Below, in pieces: positions 6,010 to 14,034 of a DNA stretch of 14,154 nt. Origin of the DNA: Balneolia bacterium (GTDB lineage Bacteria; Bacteroidota; Rhodothermia; Balneolales; Cyclonatronaceae); contig PXDL01000467.1 of the NCBI GenBank assembly GCA_003566395.1, positions 1 through 14,154 of the forward strand, in the 5' to 3' direction. The notes beneath the pieces are model-generated. The model was given only the letters and a program-made list of their open reading frames with translations, searched no databases and was not told the origin of the DNA. How positions within the stretch are numbered: the first letter of the stretch is position 1; the number at the start of each line of letters is the position of its first letter. The position numbers and the translations under genes are program-made.

Positions 6010-7611
6010 TTAAAACCATGATTTCTTTTTCAACGACTTCAGCACCACTTTTGCCGCATTGTGTCCGGCGGCGGCGAATACTCCGCCTCCGGGATGGCAG
6101 GAAGCGCTTGACAAATACAGATGTTCAATCGGGGTTTCGTAACGGCTGAGTTCCGGCACGGGACGAAACATAAACATCTGATCGAGCGTCATTTCAACGT
6201 GCATCACATTTCCGCGCAACAGGCCGTGTTTGCGCTCAATATCCAGAGGGGTTTGGATGTACCAATCTATGAGCTTGTCTTTCATATTCGGGGCGTATTC
6301 GGTTAGCACATCATAAATTTTCTGCGCTTCCTGCTCGCGGATGTCGTCCCATTTCAGTCCGTTTTGCAATTCATAGGGATGCCATTGCGCCCATAAAAAA
6401 AGCGTGTGTGCATTTTCCGGGCAAAGGCTTGGATCAATTTTGGAAAACGTCATGGCCAGAACGGCCGGTTTTTCGGGAGGAAGCCCTTTATAGTAATCAC
6501 CAATAGCGCTGTTCATATATTGAAGTGAGGGGCACAACAGCTGCAGTCCGTTGTGTATCAGCGGATCATCCGGCGCGCTTTCATAGCGGGGCAGCTCTTT
6601 TACGGCACAACGGATGACCATCCCAAAACCGTTGCCTACATTAATATCGGCCACATTCTGAACCGTTTCAGCCGGAAGTTGATCGGCGCCGACCATATGC
6701 AGCATGGTGGTTTGCACATGGGCATTTGAAATAATTTTCCGGGCCTGTATTTCCTCACCCGATGCCAGTTTTACCCCGTATGCGCGCTTTCCGGAAATCA
6801 GAATTTTATCAACAGGAGCTTCGGCCCGGATTTCTCCTCCGTTATCCCGAAGCATGGCCGCCATAGCCTGAGTGAGCATACCGCTACCGCCTTTGGGGCG
6901 TTTCCCACCACTTTCGTGCAGCATAGCCTGCCATCCCACGAACGGCCCGGTAGCCGTTTGGCCGGGAGGCGGACCCGACTGCGCCGCCATCCAGATTAAG
7001 GCAGTGCGAACATGCGGATTCTCGAAATACTTCTTGACCACCTGTTCGTAGCTCGAAAAAATCTGCTGTAGCCCGTGTATCTGATCTCCTTTCGCAAACA
7101 TACCGCCGTCACGGAATTGTCCTTTTGCCATTTCAGAAACAATGGAACCTGTGGAAGGCGGAACCAAAAAAGTTTTCAGCACTCCTTTATTGATGCGCTT
7201 CCAGAAGGCGATAAACTTTGTATAGGCCCGGGCATCGCGTTCCGACACAGACGCTATTGATTCACAGGTCTTTTCCACGCTTCGATGAAAGTGGATCACC
7301 TTTTTCTCTCCGGGAACCGGAAACGACATAAACGGATCCATTTCGATGTACTCAAGTCCGTATTTCTCCAGCTCAAGATCGCGTACCACCGGCGTCTGAT
7401 GAATCATAAAATGAGCCGAAGACCCAACGTCCATTCTGAAGCCTTCCGGATATTCCGAAGACTTAAACATGGTTTCGGTACATACGGCTCCGCCTATCGT
7501 ATCCCGGCGCTCCAAAACCAGCACCCGGTAACCTGCCTTTGCAAGGTAGCATGCTGAAGTAAGACCGTTATGGCCCGAACCGATTACAATAACATCATAC
7601 TTGTTGGACAT
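6010..7611 (-). CDS. FAD-dependent oxidoreductase, phytoene dehydrogenase/PYROXD2-like
   Basis: A 533-residue flavoprotein of COG1233 (phytoene desaturase-like). The N-terminal dinucleotide fold is clear: VIVIGSGHNGL (residues 7-17, G-x-G-x-x-G) and the ribose-binding acid Glu34 in VLVLERRDTIGGA. The C-terminal FAD contact is also present, with HPGGGVFAAAGHNAA at about 506-520. The segment after the Rossmann motif (LEKYGLEYIEMDPFMSFP) and the overall pattern point to the PYROXD2/RETSAT-like branch more than to a true carotenoid desaturase. There are no other carotenoid genes nearby, so I would not assign it to carotenoid synthesis. The substrate cannot be read from the sequence. It is the first gene of a probable two-gene unit with the membrane protease. 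It is divergent from sppA, with 350 bases between. Confidence 0.85.
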   Translation of the reverse strand: MSNKYDVIVIGSGHNGLTSACYLAKAGYRVLVLERRDTIGGAVCTETMFKSSEYPEGFRMDVGSSAHFMIHQTPVVRDLELEKYGLEYIEMDPFMSFPVPGEKKVIHFHRSVEKTCESIASVSERDARAYTKFIAFWKRINKGVLKTFLVPPSTGSIVSEMAKGQFRDGGMFAKGDQIHGLQQIFSSYEQVVKKYFENPHVRTALIWMAAQSGPPPGQTATGPFVGWQAMLHESGGKRPKGGSGMLTQAMAAMLRDNGGEIRAEAPVDKILISGKRAYGVKLASGEEIQARKIISNAHVQTTMLHMVGADQLPAETVQNVADINVGNGFGMVIRCAVKELPRYESAPDDPLIHNGLQLLCPSLQYMNSAIGDYYKGLPPEKPAVLAMTFSKIDPSLCPENAHTLFLWAQWHPYELQNGLKWDDIREQEAQKIYDVLTEYAPNMKDKLIDWYIQTPLDIERKHGLLRGNVMHVEMTLDQMFMFRPVPELSRYETPIEHLYLSSASCHPGGGVFAAAGHNAAKVVLKSLKKKSWF

Positions 7612-7961
7612 GCTCTTGTTCTATATGGATGGTTGAGTTCATCTTTTAAAATTGTGCACGTGAATGAGGAATATAACGTTCACGGTGGTCCGTAAGATTT
7701 CAACGGAACCCGGACTTACTCCGACGCTTAACGTCTCAATCCGGTACGTCATTCAGTTTAAGATACGCATCATCAAAACTAAAAACGTCCGCTCCTGACC
7801 ATTGGCGCCTATTTTCAGACATCGCCGTGCTGTCTGTACTTATTTTTTCCGTGATGCCAATATATGTAACTTTGCAGGCATAAAAACGATACTACTCTCT
7901 GTGTCAGTTCGCCCTTCCGGAGTTTTGATACTCTTCTACTAACCAGAAATAAATTGCAGCT
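7612..7961. other. Divergent intergenic region between oxidoreductase and sppA
   Basis: 350 bases without a gene. The sppA-proximal half holds the promoter candidate described separately. For the minus strand, TAGTTTTG at 7774-7781 fits the -7 pattern, but no partner box is found 19-21 bases upstream and it would leave a leader of about 160 bases, so I do not call it. A 6-bp inverted repeat (CGTGAA/TTCACG) lies near 7660-7684. No RNA gene was recognised. Confidence 0.5.
7844..7874 (+). promoter_or_regulatory. Candidate Bacteroidota-type promoter for sppA
   Basis: TAACTTTG (7867-7874) fits the TAnnTTTG box exactly. A T run (7844-7847) stands 19 bases upstream where TTTG is expected. The predicted transcript would have a leader of about 80 bases before the sppA ATG. 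Confidence 0.45.
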
Positions 7962-9758
7962 ATGTTAGACTTTATTAAACAAGTATTTGCCTCGGCAATC
8001 GGCTTTATTGTCGTTTGTCTGTTCTTTTTCTTGTTCATTTTTATTCTGATCGTGATGACTTCCAGCGATCCTGAGCCGACAGTCAAAGAACAGAGTGTCC
8101 TCCATGTAAAAGCTTCCGGAGTGATACCCGAACGCGAAAGCTCCGATCCCTTTGAGCAGTTTTTCTCACCGGGCGGACCGACAAGCGCTTCACTTCAGAA
8201 TTTTGAACAGAATCTGAAAAAAGCCGCCGCTGACGATCGCATTGAAGGCATTCTCCTCGAAATCGATTTTGTAACTTCTCCCTGGCCAACTCTTCAGCAT
8301 ATGCGCCGTTCGATGGAACGATTCCGGGAAGATTCCGGAAAATTCATCTATGCCACCACCAACGATCTGGGTTTCAACGAGCAGGGCTACTACCTTGCCA
8401 CGGCCGCCGACTCCATTTTTGCCCCGCCCTTTACCATGATGCAGATGGACGGTTTTGTGATTGAGGGAACCTTTCTTAAAAACATGCTCGAAAAAGTGGG
8501 CGTCGAGGCGACCGTAATTCATAAAGGAGCCTACAAGTCGGCCGGAGACTCGTTTCAGCGAACCGAATTCTCCGAAGCCGACCGCGAGCAGCTTACCGCT
8601 ATTTTTGAAGATTTTGTAGATGAGTTTGAAAGTGCTATTGCTTCACGAAACGGCATGAGCCGTCAGGACGTCACCGATATGCTGAACCAACCGCCCCGGC
8701 TGAATGTAGAGTATTATGCCGAACGCGGCCTCATCGATGCCATTGTTTCTGAAAAAGAACTTCAAAAGCGTATCAAATCGCGCATCGGGCTGGATGATGA
8801 CGCCGATTTAGCACTTGTACCAAATCGTCGTTATGCCCGCGTAACAGAGCGCTCCGCCGGACTTGGCCGCGCACCGCGTGAATCAATTGCTGTGATTTAT
8901 ACCAGTGGCGCCATCATGCCGGAAATGGATGAAGGCCTTCCGTTTGGCGGAGATGCAACGATTACGGTCAGCGGCTTCAAACGCTCACTCGACCGCGCCG
9001 TTGACGACGATAATGTGAAAGCCATTGTGGTGCGTATCGACAGCCCTGGCGGCTCCGGCTCCACATCCGAAGCCATCTGGCAGATGATGCGCGATGCATC
9101 GGAGAAGAAGCCCGTAATCACATCTATGGGGTCCGTAGCGGCTTCCGGTGGATATTATGTGGGAATGGGCGCCGACGCTATTGTAGCCGACCGCACGACT
9201 ATCACCGGTTCCATCGGGGTAATCGGCATCAGCTTTAATGCCGAAGAACTGCTTCAGGACAAAATAGGCATCGACTATGATGAAATTCGTTTCCATGAAC
9301 ATGCCAACTGGCTGAGCCCGACCAAAGAAATCACCCCCGAGCAGCTTCAGGCGTTCGAATATTTTATCGACAGCTTCTATGATGTGTTCGTAAACCGCGT
9401 TGCTGAAAGCCGTGGCATGACCTATGAGCAAGTGCATGCCGTGGCTCAGGGTCGCGTGTGGAGCGGTGAAGACGCCTATGAAGTCGGGCTGATTGACTAC
9501 GTCGGTGGCCTCGACAAAGCCATTGAAGTAGCCGCTGAACGGGCCGGGCTGGAAGAGTATAGCATACGTGAACTGCCGAGAGACCGTACATTTTTTGAGC
9601 AGCTTGCAGCCGGGATGTCGGAGGTGTCCGTAGTTCAGCGCCTGATCGGCAAATCCGTGCCTCAGTACAACGAACTGCAAATGATTCATTACATGGCCAC
9701 ACAGCATTCACGTCCGCAAGCCTGGACGCTGATGCCCTACATGATAGAAGTGAAATAG
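7962..9758 (+). CDS. sppA: Signal peptide peptidase SppA, 67-kDa type (protease IV)
   Basis: A 598-residue membrane-anchored serine protease that degrades cleaved signal peptides. One N-terminal membrane helix (about residues 10-32) places the rest outside the cytoplasmic membrane. The protein has the tandem layout of the long form. The N-terminal repeat supplies the catalytic lysine in YKSAGD (Lys192). The C-terminal repeat supplies the serine in GSVAASGGYY (Ser395), preceded by VVRIDSPGG and followed by TGSIGVIG. This Lys/Ser dyad is split across the repeats as in E. coli SppA, and the length is close to the E. coli protein's. The ATG at 7962 starts directly before the membrane segment and no better start exists upstream. 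The protein is rich in Asp and Glu, which may reflect a salty habitat. It is a single gene, closed by two terminators. Confidence 0.95.
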   Translation: MLDFIKQVFASAIGFIVVCLFFFLFIFILIVMTSSDPEPTVKEQSVLHVKASGVIPERESSDPFEQFFSPGGPTSASLQNFEQNLKKAAADDRIEGILLEIDFVTSPWPTLQHMRRSMERFREDSGKFIYATTNDLGFNEQGYYLATAADSIFAPPFTMMQMDGFVIEGTFLKNMLEKVGVEATVIHKGAYKSAGDSFQRTEFSEADREQLTAIFEDFVDEFESAIASRNGMSRQDVTDMLNQPPRLNVEYYAERGLIDAIVSEKELQKRIKSRIGLDDDADLALVPNRRYARVTERSAGLGRAPRESIAVIYTSGAIMPEMDEGLPFGGDATITVSGFKRSLDRAVDDDNVKAIVVRIDSPGGSGSTSEAIWQMMRDASEKKPVITSMGSVAASGGYYVGMGADAIVADRTTITGSIGVIGISFNAEELLQDKIGIDYDEIRFHEHANWLSPTKEITPEQLQAFEYFIDSFYDVFVNRVAESRGMTYEQVHAVAQGRVWSGEDAYEVGLIDYVGGLDKAIEVAAERAGLEEYSIRELPRDRTFFEQLAAGMSEVSVVQRLIGKSVPQYNELQMIHYMATQHSRPQAWTLMPYMIEVK

Positions 9759-9766
9759 AAGAAACA

Positions 9767-9811
9767 ACAGCGCGGCCTCGAACTCAATTGGGCTGCGCTG
9801 TATTTTTATTT
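9767..9811 (+). terminator. Rho-independent terminator after sppA
   Basis: An 11-bp stem (9767-9777 with 9791-9801, one G-T pair) around a 13-base loop, then ATTTTTATTT. It begins 8 bases after the sppA stop codon. Confidence 0.75.
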
Positions 9812-9834
9812 AGTGCCGGTCTTAACCGGTATTT

Positions 9835-9867
9835 AAAAACCTCGGTGAACTCCACCGGGGTTTTTTT
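9835..9867. terminator. Second, bidirectional hairpin terminator
   Basis: A 13-bp stem (9835-9847 with 9853-9865, one T-G pair) around a 5-base loop, with A5 on the left and T7 on the right. It can therefore act on both strands. It backs up the sppA terminator and could also stop minus-strand transcription coming from the rho side. Confidence 0.7.
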
Positions 9868-10168
9868 ATGTGATGGTATTATTGCAGAGTTGATTCAATT
9901 TGGGAGGAATTGATGTGGTTCGGTATTTAAGCGATTTGCCATTTCGAGAAATTAATCCCGGCTGCGCGCGGCACACTTGATGAATATGACACTCTTGAAT
10001 GGTTCTTATTTTAGAAGGCTTTGCAAAACCGTTCTATTGCCCGTCTTCTGCCTTATCGCAAAAATAAAATCCTCGAATAGATAGCCTATGCTGCGGTTTC
10101 ATTTTTGCTCCGGCGTTGAATACGAACAAAATCTCTGGTTTATAAAGGCTTCTTTTAGAGCTTAAAAC
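9866..10168 (-). other. Decayed reading frame or repeat remnant
   Basis: On the minus strand one frame is open for 44 codons (10168-10037), meets a single TAG (10034-10036), and continues for 55 codons to a TAA at 9866-9868 inside the terminator hairpin. The first half contains KPEILFVFNAGAKMKPQHR, the second CHIHQVCRAQPG. The frame begins after another stop with no start codon other than an internal Met. I recognise no family. The stretch may be a remnant of an insertion sequence or an intergenic repeat, or chance. It fills most of the otherwise empty space between sppA and rho. Confidence 0.2.
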
Positions 10169-10229
10169 CTAAACGTGACAGGGGTATCATAGAAAGTGAT
10201 GAAACCCCGGAATCTCTGCAAGGCAATGA

Positions 10230-10330
10230 TTTTGAATGATTCTCACAAAGAAGATTAGTGAGATAACAAGCACCGGCTACTTTATTTATTCCTTCAGACT
10301 GGTTACTGATACTGTTCTCTGTTATTACTG
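10230..10330. repeat. Partial third copy of the repeat core
   Basis: About 100 bases align by eye with 1612-1706 and 2655-2750. Shared blocks include TTTTGAATGATTCTCA, the ATAACAAGC region, TTTATTCCTTCAG and ACTGTTCTCTGT. Identity is about three quarters. The outer element ends, the CCGC-loop hairpin and the upstream GC-rich part are absent. The copy stops four bases short of the rho stop codon (10335-10337), so the missing half would have lain inside rho. In the orientation of rho it is the first thing after the gene and would be transcribed as its 3' tail. Confidence 0.6.
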
Positions 10331-10334
10331 TATT

Positions 10335-12302
10335 CTACTGATTCATCGAGATGAGGAACTCCTGATTATTCCGAGTGCCCCGAATCTTGTCCAGCATAAA
10401 TTCTACCGCCTCAATCGGTGACATATTGGACAGAAAGCGACGCAGCAGCACTACTTTTTCGCGCTCATCCTCACGCACAAAAAGCTCTTCCTTACGAGTA
10501 CCGCTTTTGAAGACATCGATAGCCGGAAATACCCGGTGCTCCGAAATCTTCCGGTCCAGTACAAGCTCCATGTTACCCGTGCCTTTGAATTCTTCAAAGA
10601 TGACGTCGTCCATACGGGAACCCGTATTTACAAGCGCCGTAGCGAGAATGGTAAGACTGCCGCCGTTTTCAATATTACGCGCAAGGCTGAAGAGTTTTCT
10701 GGGCTTTTTCAGAGCTTCGGAATCGACGCCGCCGCTCATGGTGCGGCCGGAATTGGTGGCGATATTGTACGCACGGGCAAGACGGGTAAGGGAATCCATG
10801 AGAATAACCACATCGTTGCCGCTTTCCACAAGACGCTTGGCTTTTTCAAAAACAAGCTCGGAAAGTGCGATATGATTCTCGGGTTTCATGTCAAAAGTTG
10901 AGGCCAAAACCTCGGCATTGGCCACATTCCGGTCCATTTCGGTGACCTCTTCAGGCCGCTCATCAATCAGCAATATGATGATTTTCGCTTCCGGATTATT
11001 TGCCGCAATTGCATTGGCGGCCGTGCGGAGAATAGACGTTTTACCGGTCTTGGGCTGGGCCACAATCAGGCCGCGCTGCCCTTTGCCGAGTGGTGCGAAT
11101 AGATCAATGAGGCGCGTCGTGTACTCAAAAGGAGAAGTCTCAAGCTTAAGGCGCTCGCTCGGGTAAACCGGCAAAAGTTCATCGAACTCCGGGCGGGCAT
11201 CCATGTTACTCGGAATTTTACCATTTATCCCGTCCACGCGAAGTAATGCAAAGTAACGCTCACCCACTTTGGGCGGACGTATTATCCCGACAACCGTATC
11301 ACCCTGCTTGAGAGCGAACCGCTTAATTTGTGAAGGAGAAACGTAAATGTCGTCCGGGCTGGATTGAAAATTGTAGTTCACCGAGCGAAGAAACCCGTAG
11401 CCGTCCGGTAAAATTTCAAGCGTCCCTTCATTAAGGAGGTATCCTCCCAGTCTCGGAGTGATGTCCTTGATACGCTCGTCCAGCGTTTGAGCATCGGAAT
11501 CGGGCAACTCCCCGAAATCGTTGTTTGCAATATCGGCTTTCGGAGCCTGGGTCTGCTCATCGGTTGATTCAGCCGCCTTTCTATGCTGAGGCCGTTCGGA
11601 TTTAGCTTCCCACTGCTGCTTCGCTGAGTCTGATTTTTTTTCATTCGGCACATGACGATCACCTTTTGCCTTCGGGGTTTGATCGCTCTTCTGCGGACCG
11701 GACGGCTTCTCAACGGCGGACTGTTTGTCCTGGTTTGCGGATGGAGCCGGTGATTCCTCCGTTTTTCCGGGCGCCTGGCTTTGGCGGATATTTTTTTCTT
11801 TACGGCTTTGGACTTCCTTCTTTACCGACTTTTTAATCTCCTCCTCAAGCTTTTTAGCATCTTCACGGCTAAGGGTGCGAAACTCGTCCGGAATCGGGTT
11901 GTACGACTTTTCCGGTTTTTTCTCACGGGCAGGTTTTAAGGTATTGTTATTTTTTTTAGGAGGAGCAGTACCGCCGAGCCGACTCTCTTTTATATGCGGC
12001 TGTGTGCCGTTCCGGTTTTCATCGCTGCTTTTTTTCAGCGCATCCGTCCCGGATTCAGGGCTTTGGTTCTTGTTTGAGCCCGATTTATCACCGGAGTCAG
12101 AATTCTCCCAAAGCGGGCCGGGTGGTAGTTCGCCTGTTTTTTCTTGCTGTAAAGCCTCAACTTTATTCTCTATGCGTTCGATGAGATCCTGTTTTTTAAT
12201 GCCCGTAACGGATCGTAAACCGAGCTGCCTGCCTAATTCCTGCAACTCTTTAAGTGTGCGGCCCGGGAGGGTACGCATATCGTGATCTGAATATTCAACC
12301 AT
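10335..12302 (-). CDS. rho: Transcription termination factor Rho with long disordered insert
   Basis: A 655-residue hexameric RNA helicase that ends transcription. An N-terminal Rho_N/SAP-like helical piece (about 10-50, RTLKELQELGRQLGL) is followed by roughly 220 residues of Lys/Ser/Gln/Pro/Glu-rich low-complexity sequence (about 55-270). Then comes the RNA-binding cold-shock domain (about 285-360, with DGYGFLRS). The ATPase domain holds Walker A AQPKTGKTS (Lys421), LIDERPEEV (446-454), Walker B VVILMDS (Asp503) and the SGGVD loop. It ends in GTRNNQEFLISMNQ. The catalytic core is complete. E. coli Rho has about 419 residues, so the extra length is nearly all the insert, as in Bacteroidota Rho proteins. 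The Bacteroides thetaiotaomicron version is reported to phase-separate through such a region. The ATG at 12302 could be replaced by Met9. The gene has its own promoter candidate. Confidence 0.96.
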   Translation of the reverse strand: MVEYSDHDMRTLPGRTLKELQELGRQLGLRSVTGIKKQDLIERIENKVEALQQEKTGELPPGPLWENSDSGDKSGSNKNQSPESGTDALKKSSDENRNGTQPHIKESRLGGTAPPKKNNNTLKPAREKKPEKSYNPIPDEFRTLSREDAKKLEEEIKKSVKKEVQSRKEKNIRQSQAPGKTEESPAPSANQDKQSAVEKPSGPQKSDQTPKAKGDRHVPNEKKSDSAKQQWEAKSERPQHRKAAESTDEQTQAPKADIANNDFGELPDSDAQTLDERIKDITPRLGGYLLNEGTLEILPDGYGFLRSVNYNFQSSPDDIYVSPSQIKRFALKQGDTVVGIIRPPKVGERYFALLRVDGINGKIPSNMDARPEFDELLPVYPSERLKLETSPFEYTTRLIDLFAPLGKGQRGLIVAQPKTGKTSILRTAANAIAANNPEAKIIILLIDERPEEVTEMDRNVANAEVLASTFDMKPENHIALSELVFEKAKRLVESGNDVVILMDSLTRLARAYNIATNSGRTMSGGVDSEALKKPRKLFSLARNIENGGSLTILATALVNTGSRMDDVIFEEFKGTGNMELVLDRKISEHRVFPAIDVFKSGTRKEELFVREDEREKVVLLRRFLSNMSPIEAVEFMLDKIRGTRNNQEFLISMNQ

Positions 12303-12735
12303 ATGGTTGTCTAAGTATGTTTTTTTTAGATAAAATGGAAGCCTGTTCGATGGCTGTGTATGGCAGACGTAAACTGCCCGTCAAATGTATCAGTGAGTGT
12401 ATGTAGAACAATAAGCCGCACATTAGCGCCGGATTTTTACCCCGTTTAGGGAGAAATTGGTTCTATTCACATGAAAGTCCGGATCTGCGTTTTTTTAGAA
12501 AAACGGCTCTGATTCTGCCAAATCAATAATTATGCCTTGCGAGAAGGCACGGTTCATGTTTTGGAAGCATGGAATTCTGAAATTTCGGAATGTGCCGCCC
12601 GATAAACTTTTGCACTAAAGTTCGAATACAATATTACAAAAAGGATATGAACAAACGGTGTGAAAACCCTGTATCAAATACAAGTAAAATAAGGAAAGTT
12701 GTTGCAACAAAATAAAGCCATAATCTTGTCGGGCT
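12303..12735. other. 433-base spacer between folC and rho
   Basis: No gene was recognised. Besides the rho promoter and the folC terminator listed separately, it holds small inverted repeats: CGTTTTT/AAAAACG (12488-12505), TGCCTT/AAGGCA (12533-12549) and the 12-bp palindrome TTGTTGCAACAA (12699-12710). A 22-codon plus-strand frame at 12647-12715 is discussed among the rejected items. The part before rho could be a leader if a second promoter exists further up, but nothing resembling a known riboswitch is seen. Confidence 0.5.
12382..12412 (-). promoter_or_regulatory. Bacteroidota-type promoter candidate for rho
   Basis: On the minus strand ATTG (12412-12409), 19 bases, then TACATTTG (12389-12382). 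The second box fits TAnnTTTG exactly, the first differs from TTTG by one base, and the spacing is the expected one. It lies 80 bases before the rho ATG and has the same eight-base box as the alr promoter. Confidence 0.55.
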
Positions 12736-12739
12736 TTAT
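12706..12739 (-). terminator. Terminator overlapping the folC stop codon
   Basis: On the minus strand ATAAAGCC (12739-12732) pairs perfectly with GGCTTTAT (12719-12712) around a 12-base loop, and the transcript continues TTTG. The stop codon TAA (12738-12736) is part of the stem. The stem is short and the T tract brief, so strength is uncertain. Confidence 0.5.
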
Positions 12740-14034
12740 GATATTTGGGAAGAAGTTTTTTGCGTACGCTGAAACATATCCAACACACGACGATAAAAAT
12801 AAAAAGACCCCGAAAATAAAGTTACAGCAGATTCAGATATAAACAGCTTTTGGTAAAATACCCAATTTTCTTCATTAAACCGTTTCAAATTCGGGACGAG
12901 CGCGCAAACCTCTTGATAAAGCGCTGCTCGATTCATATTGCTTTCAAGATAGTATAATTCATCGAATTGTGAAACAATTGAAAGCATATCATTCGTTAAT
13001 TTATCACGCATTATCGAAAACACCAATATTTTTTTTCTGCCGGCCGCCAACTCATCAAGTAATTTAAAGGCTTCTGCAAAGGCTTCGGTGTTATGCGCTC
13101 CGTCGAAATAAAAATCGTGCCCGGCCATCATCCTTTCAAATCGTCCGGGCAGGCTGCCTTTTTGCGATGTCTGGAATATAGCAAGAGCAGTTTGTTCGTG
13201 CTTAATCGGCAAAACCCGGCTTAGTATATCGGTAACGCAACACACCATAGCAACATTGTAGCGCTGCACCGGCTGTATAAACCCGGTCTCAATCCACAAG
13301 GGTTCTCCCCTGCCGGGAAGCCCGACCTTCCCCTTATCCCATAATGGTTCGGGATCTGCGGGCCTGTAAACATCTGACCCGAGAGAGGCGGCACGCCGGT
13401 GAATCACCGTGACGGCTTCTTCGCTCAGCCTGCCGATGACGACCGGTTTTCCCGGCTTTATGATGCCTGCTTTCTCAGCTGCAATTCCGGAAATTTCGGA
13501 TCCCAGAACATCGGTATGGTCAAAGCCGATGCTCGTTATCACACTTACCAGCGGATTCACCACGTTTGTGGCATCCAGGCGGCCGCCAAGACCGGTTTCG
13601 ATAATGGCGATGTCCGTACCGCGCTGCCGGAAAAACCAAAACGCCAGAGCCGTGCTAATCTCGAAATAGGTCGGGCGCTGCTCCTCAATCAAACCGGCGT
13701 ACGCATTAAAAAATGCCAACAGCAAATCGTCGCTAATTTCATCCCCGTTCACCACAAACCGTTCGCTGTAACGGCTTAAATGGGGTGATGTGTACATCCC
13801 GGTGGTATATCCGGCATTGCTGTAAACTGCATGAAGCAGGTAACATACCGAGCCTTTGCCATTGGTGCCGGCTACGTGAATAATTTTCAGGCCTTCATGC
13901 GGGTTCCCCATCCCCTGAAGCAGCGCGCGGATGCCGTCGAGGCCGAAACGGGCCGCCTTAAGCCCTTTGTCCTGAAACATCGGGATACTGTTGAGAAAGG
14001 CGTGAACTTCTTCAATTGAGTTGAATGCTGCCAT
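12736..14034 (-). CDS. folC: Bifunctional folylpolyglutamate/dihydrofolate synthase
   Basis: A 432-residue cytoplasmic Mur-ligase-family enzyme that joins glutamate to dihydropteroate and to reduced folates with ATP. The P-loop is HVAGTNGKGS (residues 53-62). It is followed by YTSPHLSRYSERF, by ETGLGGRLDATN (146-157) with the metal and ATP contacts, by FDHTDVLG (171-178) and by AEKAGI. The C-terminal domain has PGRFERM and FDGAHN (about 308-313). The length is normal for FolC. Whether it has both activities cannot be told from motifs alone. The ATG at 14034 is the first in frame with the family N-terminus. The 120 bases upstream show no TAnnTTTG box. TTTACC-N17-TAATAT on the minus strand is a weak sigma-70-like alternative. 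The gene ends in a hairpin that includes its stop codon, and rho follows 433 bases later, apparently as a separate unit. Confidence 0.95.
   Translation of the reverse strand: MAAFNSIEEVHAFLNSIPMFQDKGLKAARFGLDGIRALLQGMGNPHEGLKIIHVAGTNGKGSVCYLLHAVYSNAGYTTGMYTSPHLSRYSERFVVNGDEISDDLLLAFFNAYAGLIEEQRPTYFEISTALAFWFFRQRGTDIAIIETGLGGRLDATNVVNPLVSVITSIGFDHTDVLGSEISGIAAEKAGIIKPGKPVVIGRLSEEAVTVIHRRAASLGSDVYRPADPEPLWDKGKVGLPGRGEPLWIETGFIQPVQRYNVAMVCCVTDILSRVLPIKHEQTALAIFQTSQKGSLPGRFERMMAGHDFYFDGAHNTEAFAEAFKLLDELAAGRKKILVFSIMRDKLTNDMLSIVSQFDELYYLESNMNRAALYQEVCALVPNLKRFNEENWVFYQKLFISESAVTLFSGSFYFYRRVLDMFQRTQKTSSQIS

Noticed and set aside
6010..7611. Carotenoid desaturase (crtI) call for the FAD oxidoreductase
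   Set aside because: The N-terminal signature fits the PYROXD2-like branch better, and no carotenoid genes lie nearby.
8985..9707. 240-codon open frame on the minus strand inside sppA
   Set aside because: It is the antisense shadow of a clearly conserved serine protease domain, and its translation resembles no protein family.
10241..10263. Apparent compensatory change in a small hairpin (CTCAT/ATGAG in copies 1 and 2, TCTCAC/GTGAGA in copy 3)
   Set aside because: When the copies are aligned, the right arm of copy 3 falls on GTGAAG and not on ATGAG. The pairs are therefore not at matching positions and this is not covariation.
12647..12715. 22-codon plus-strand frame with AAGGA before its ATG, between rho and folC
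   Set aside because: It is too short to judge, it runs into the folC terminator from the opposite strand, and Shine-Dalgarno-like sequence means little in this group. I saw no conserved feature.
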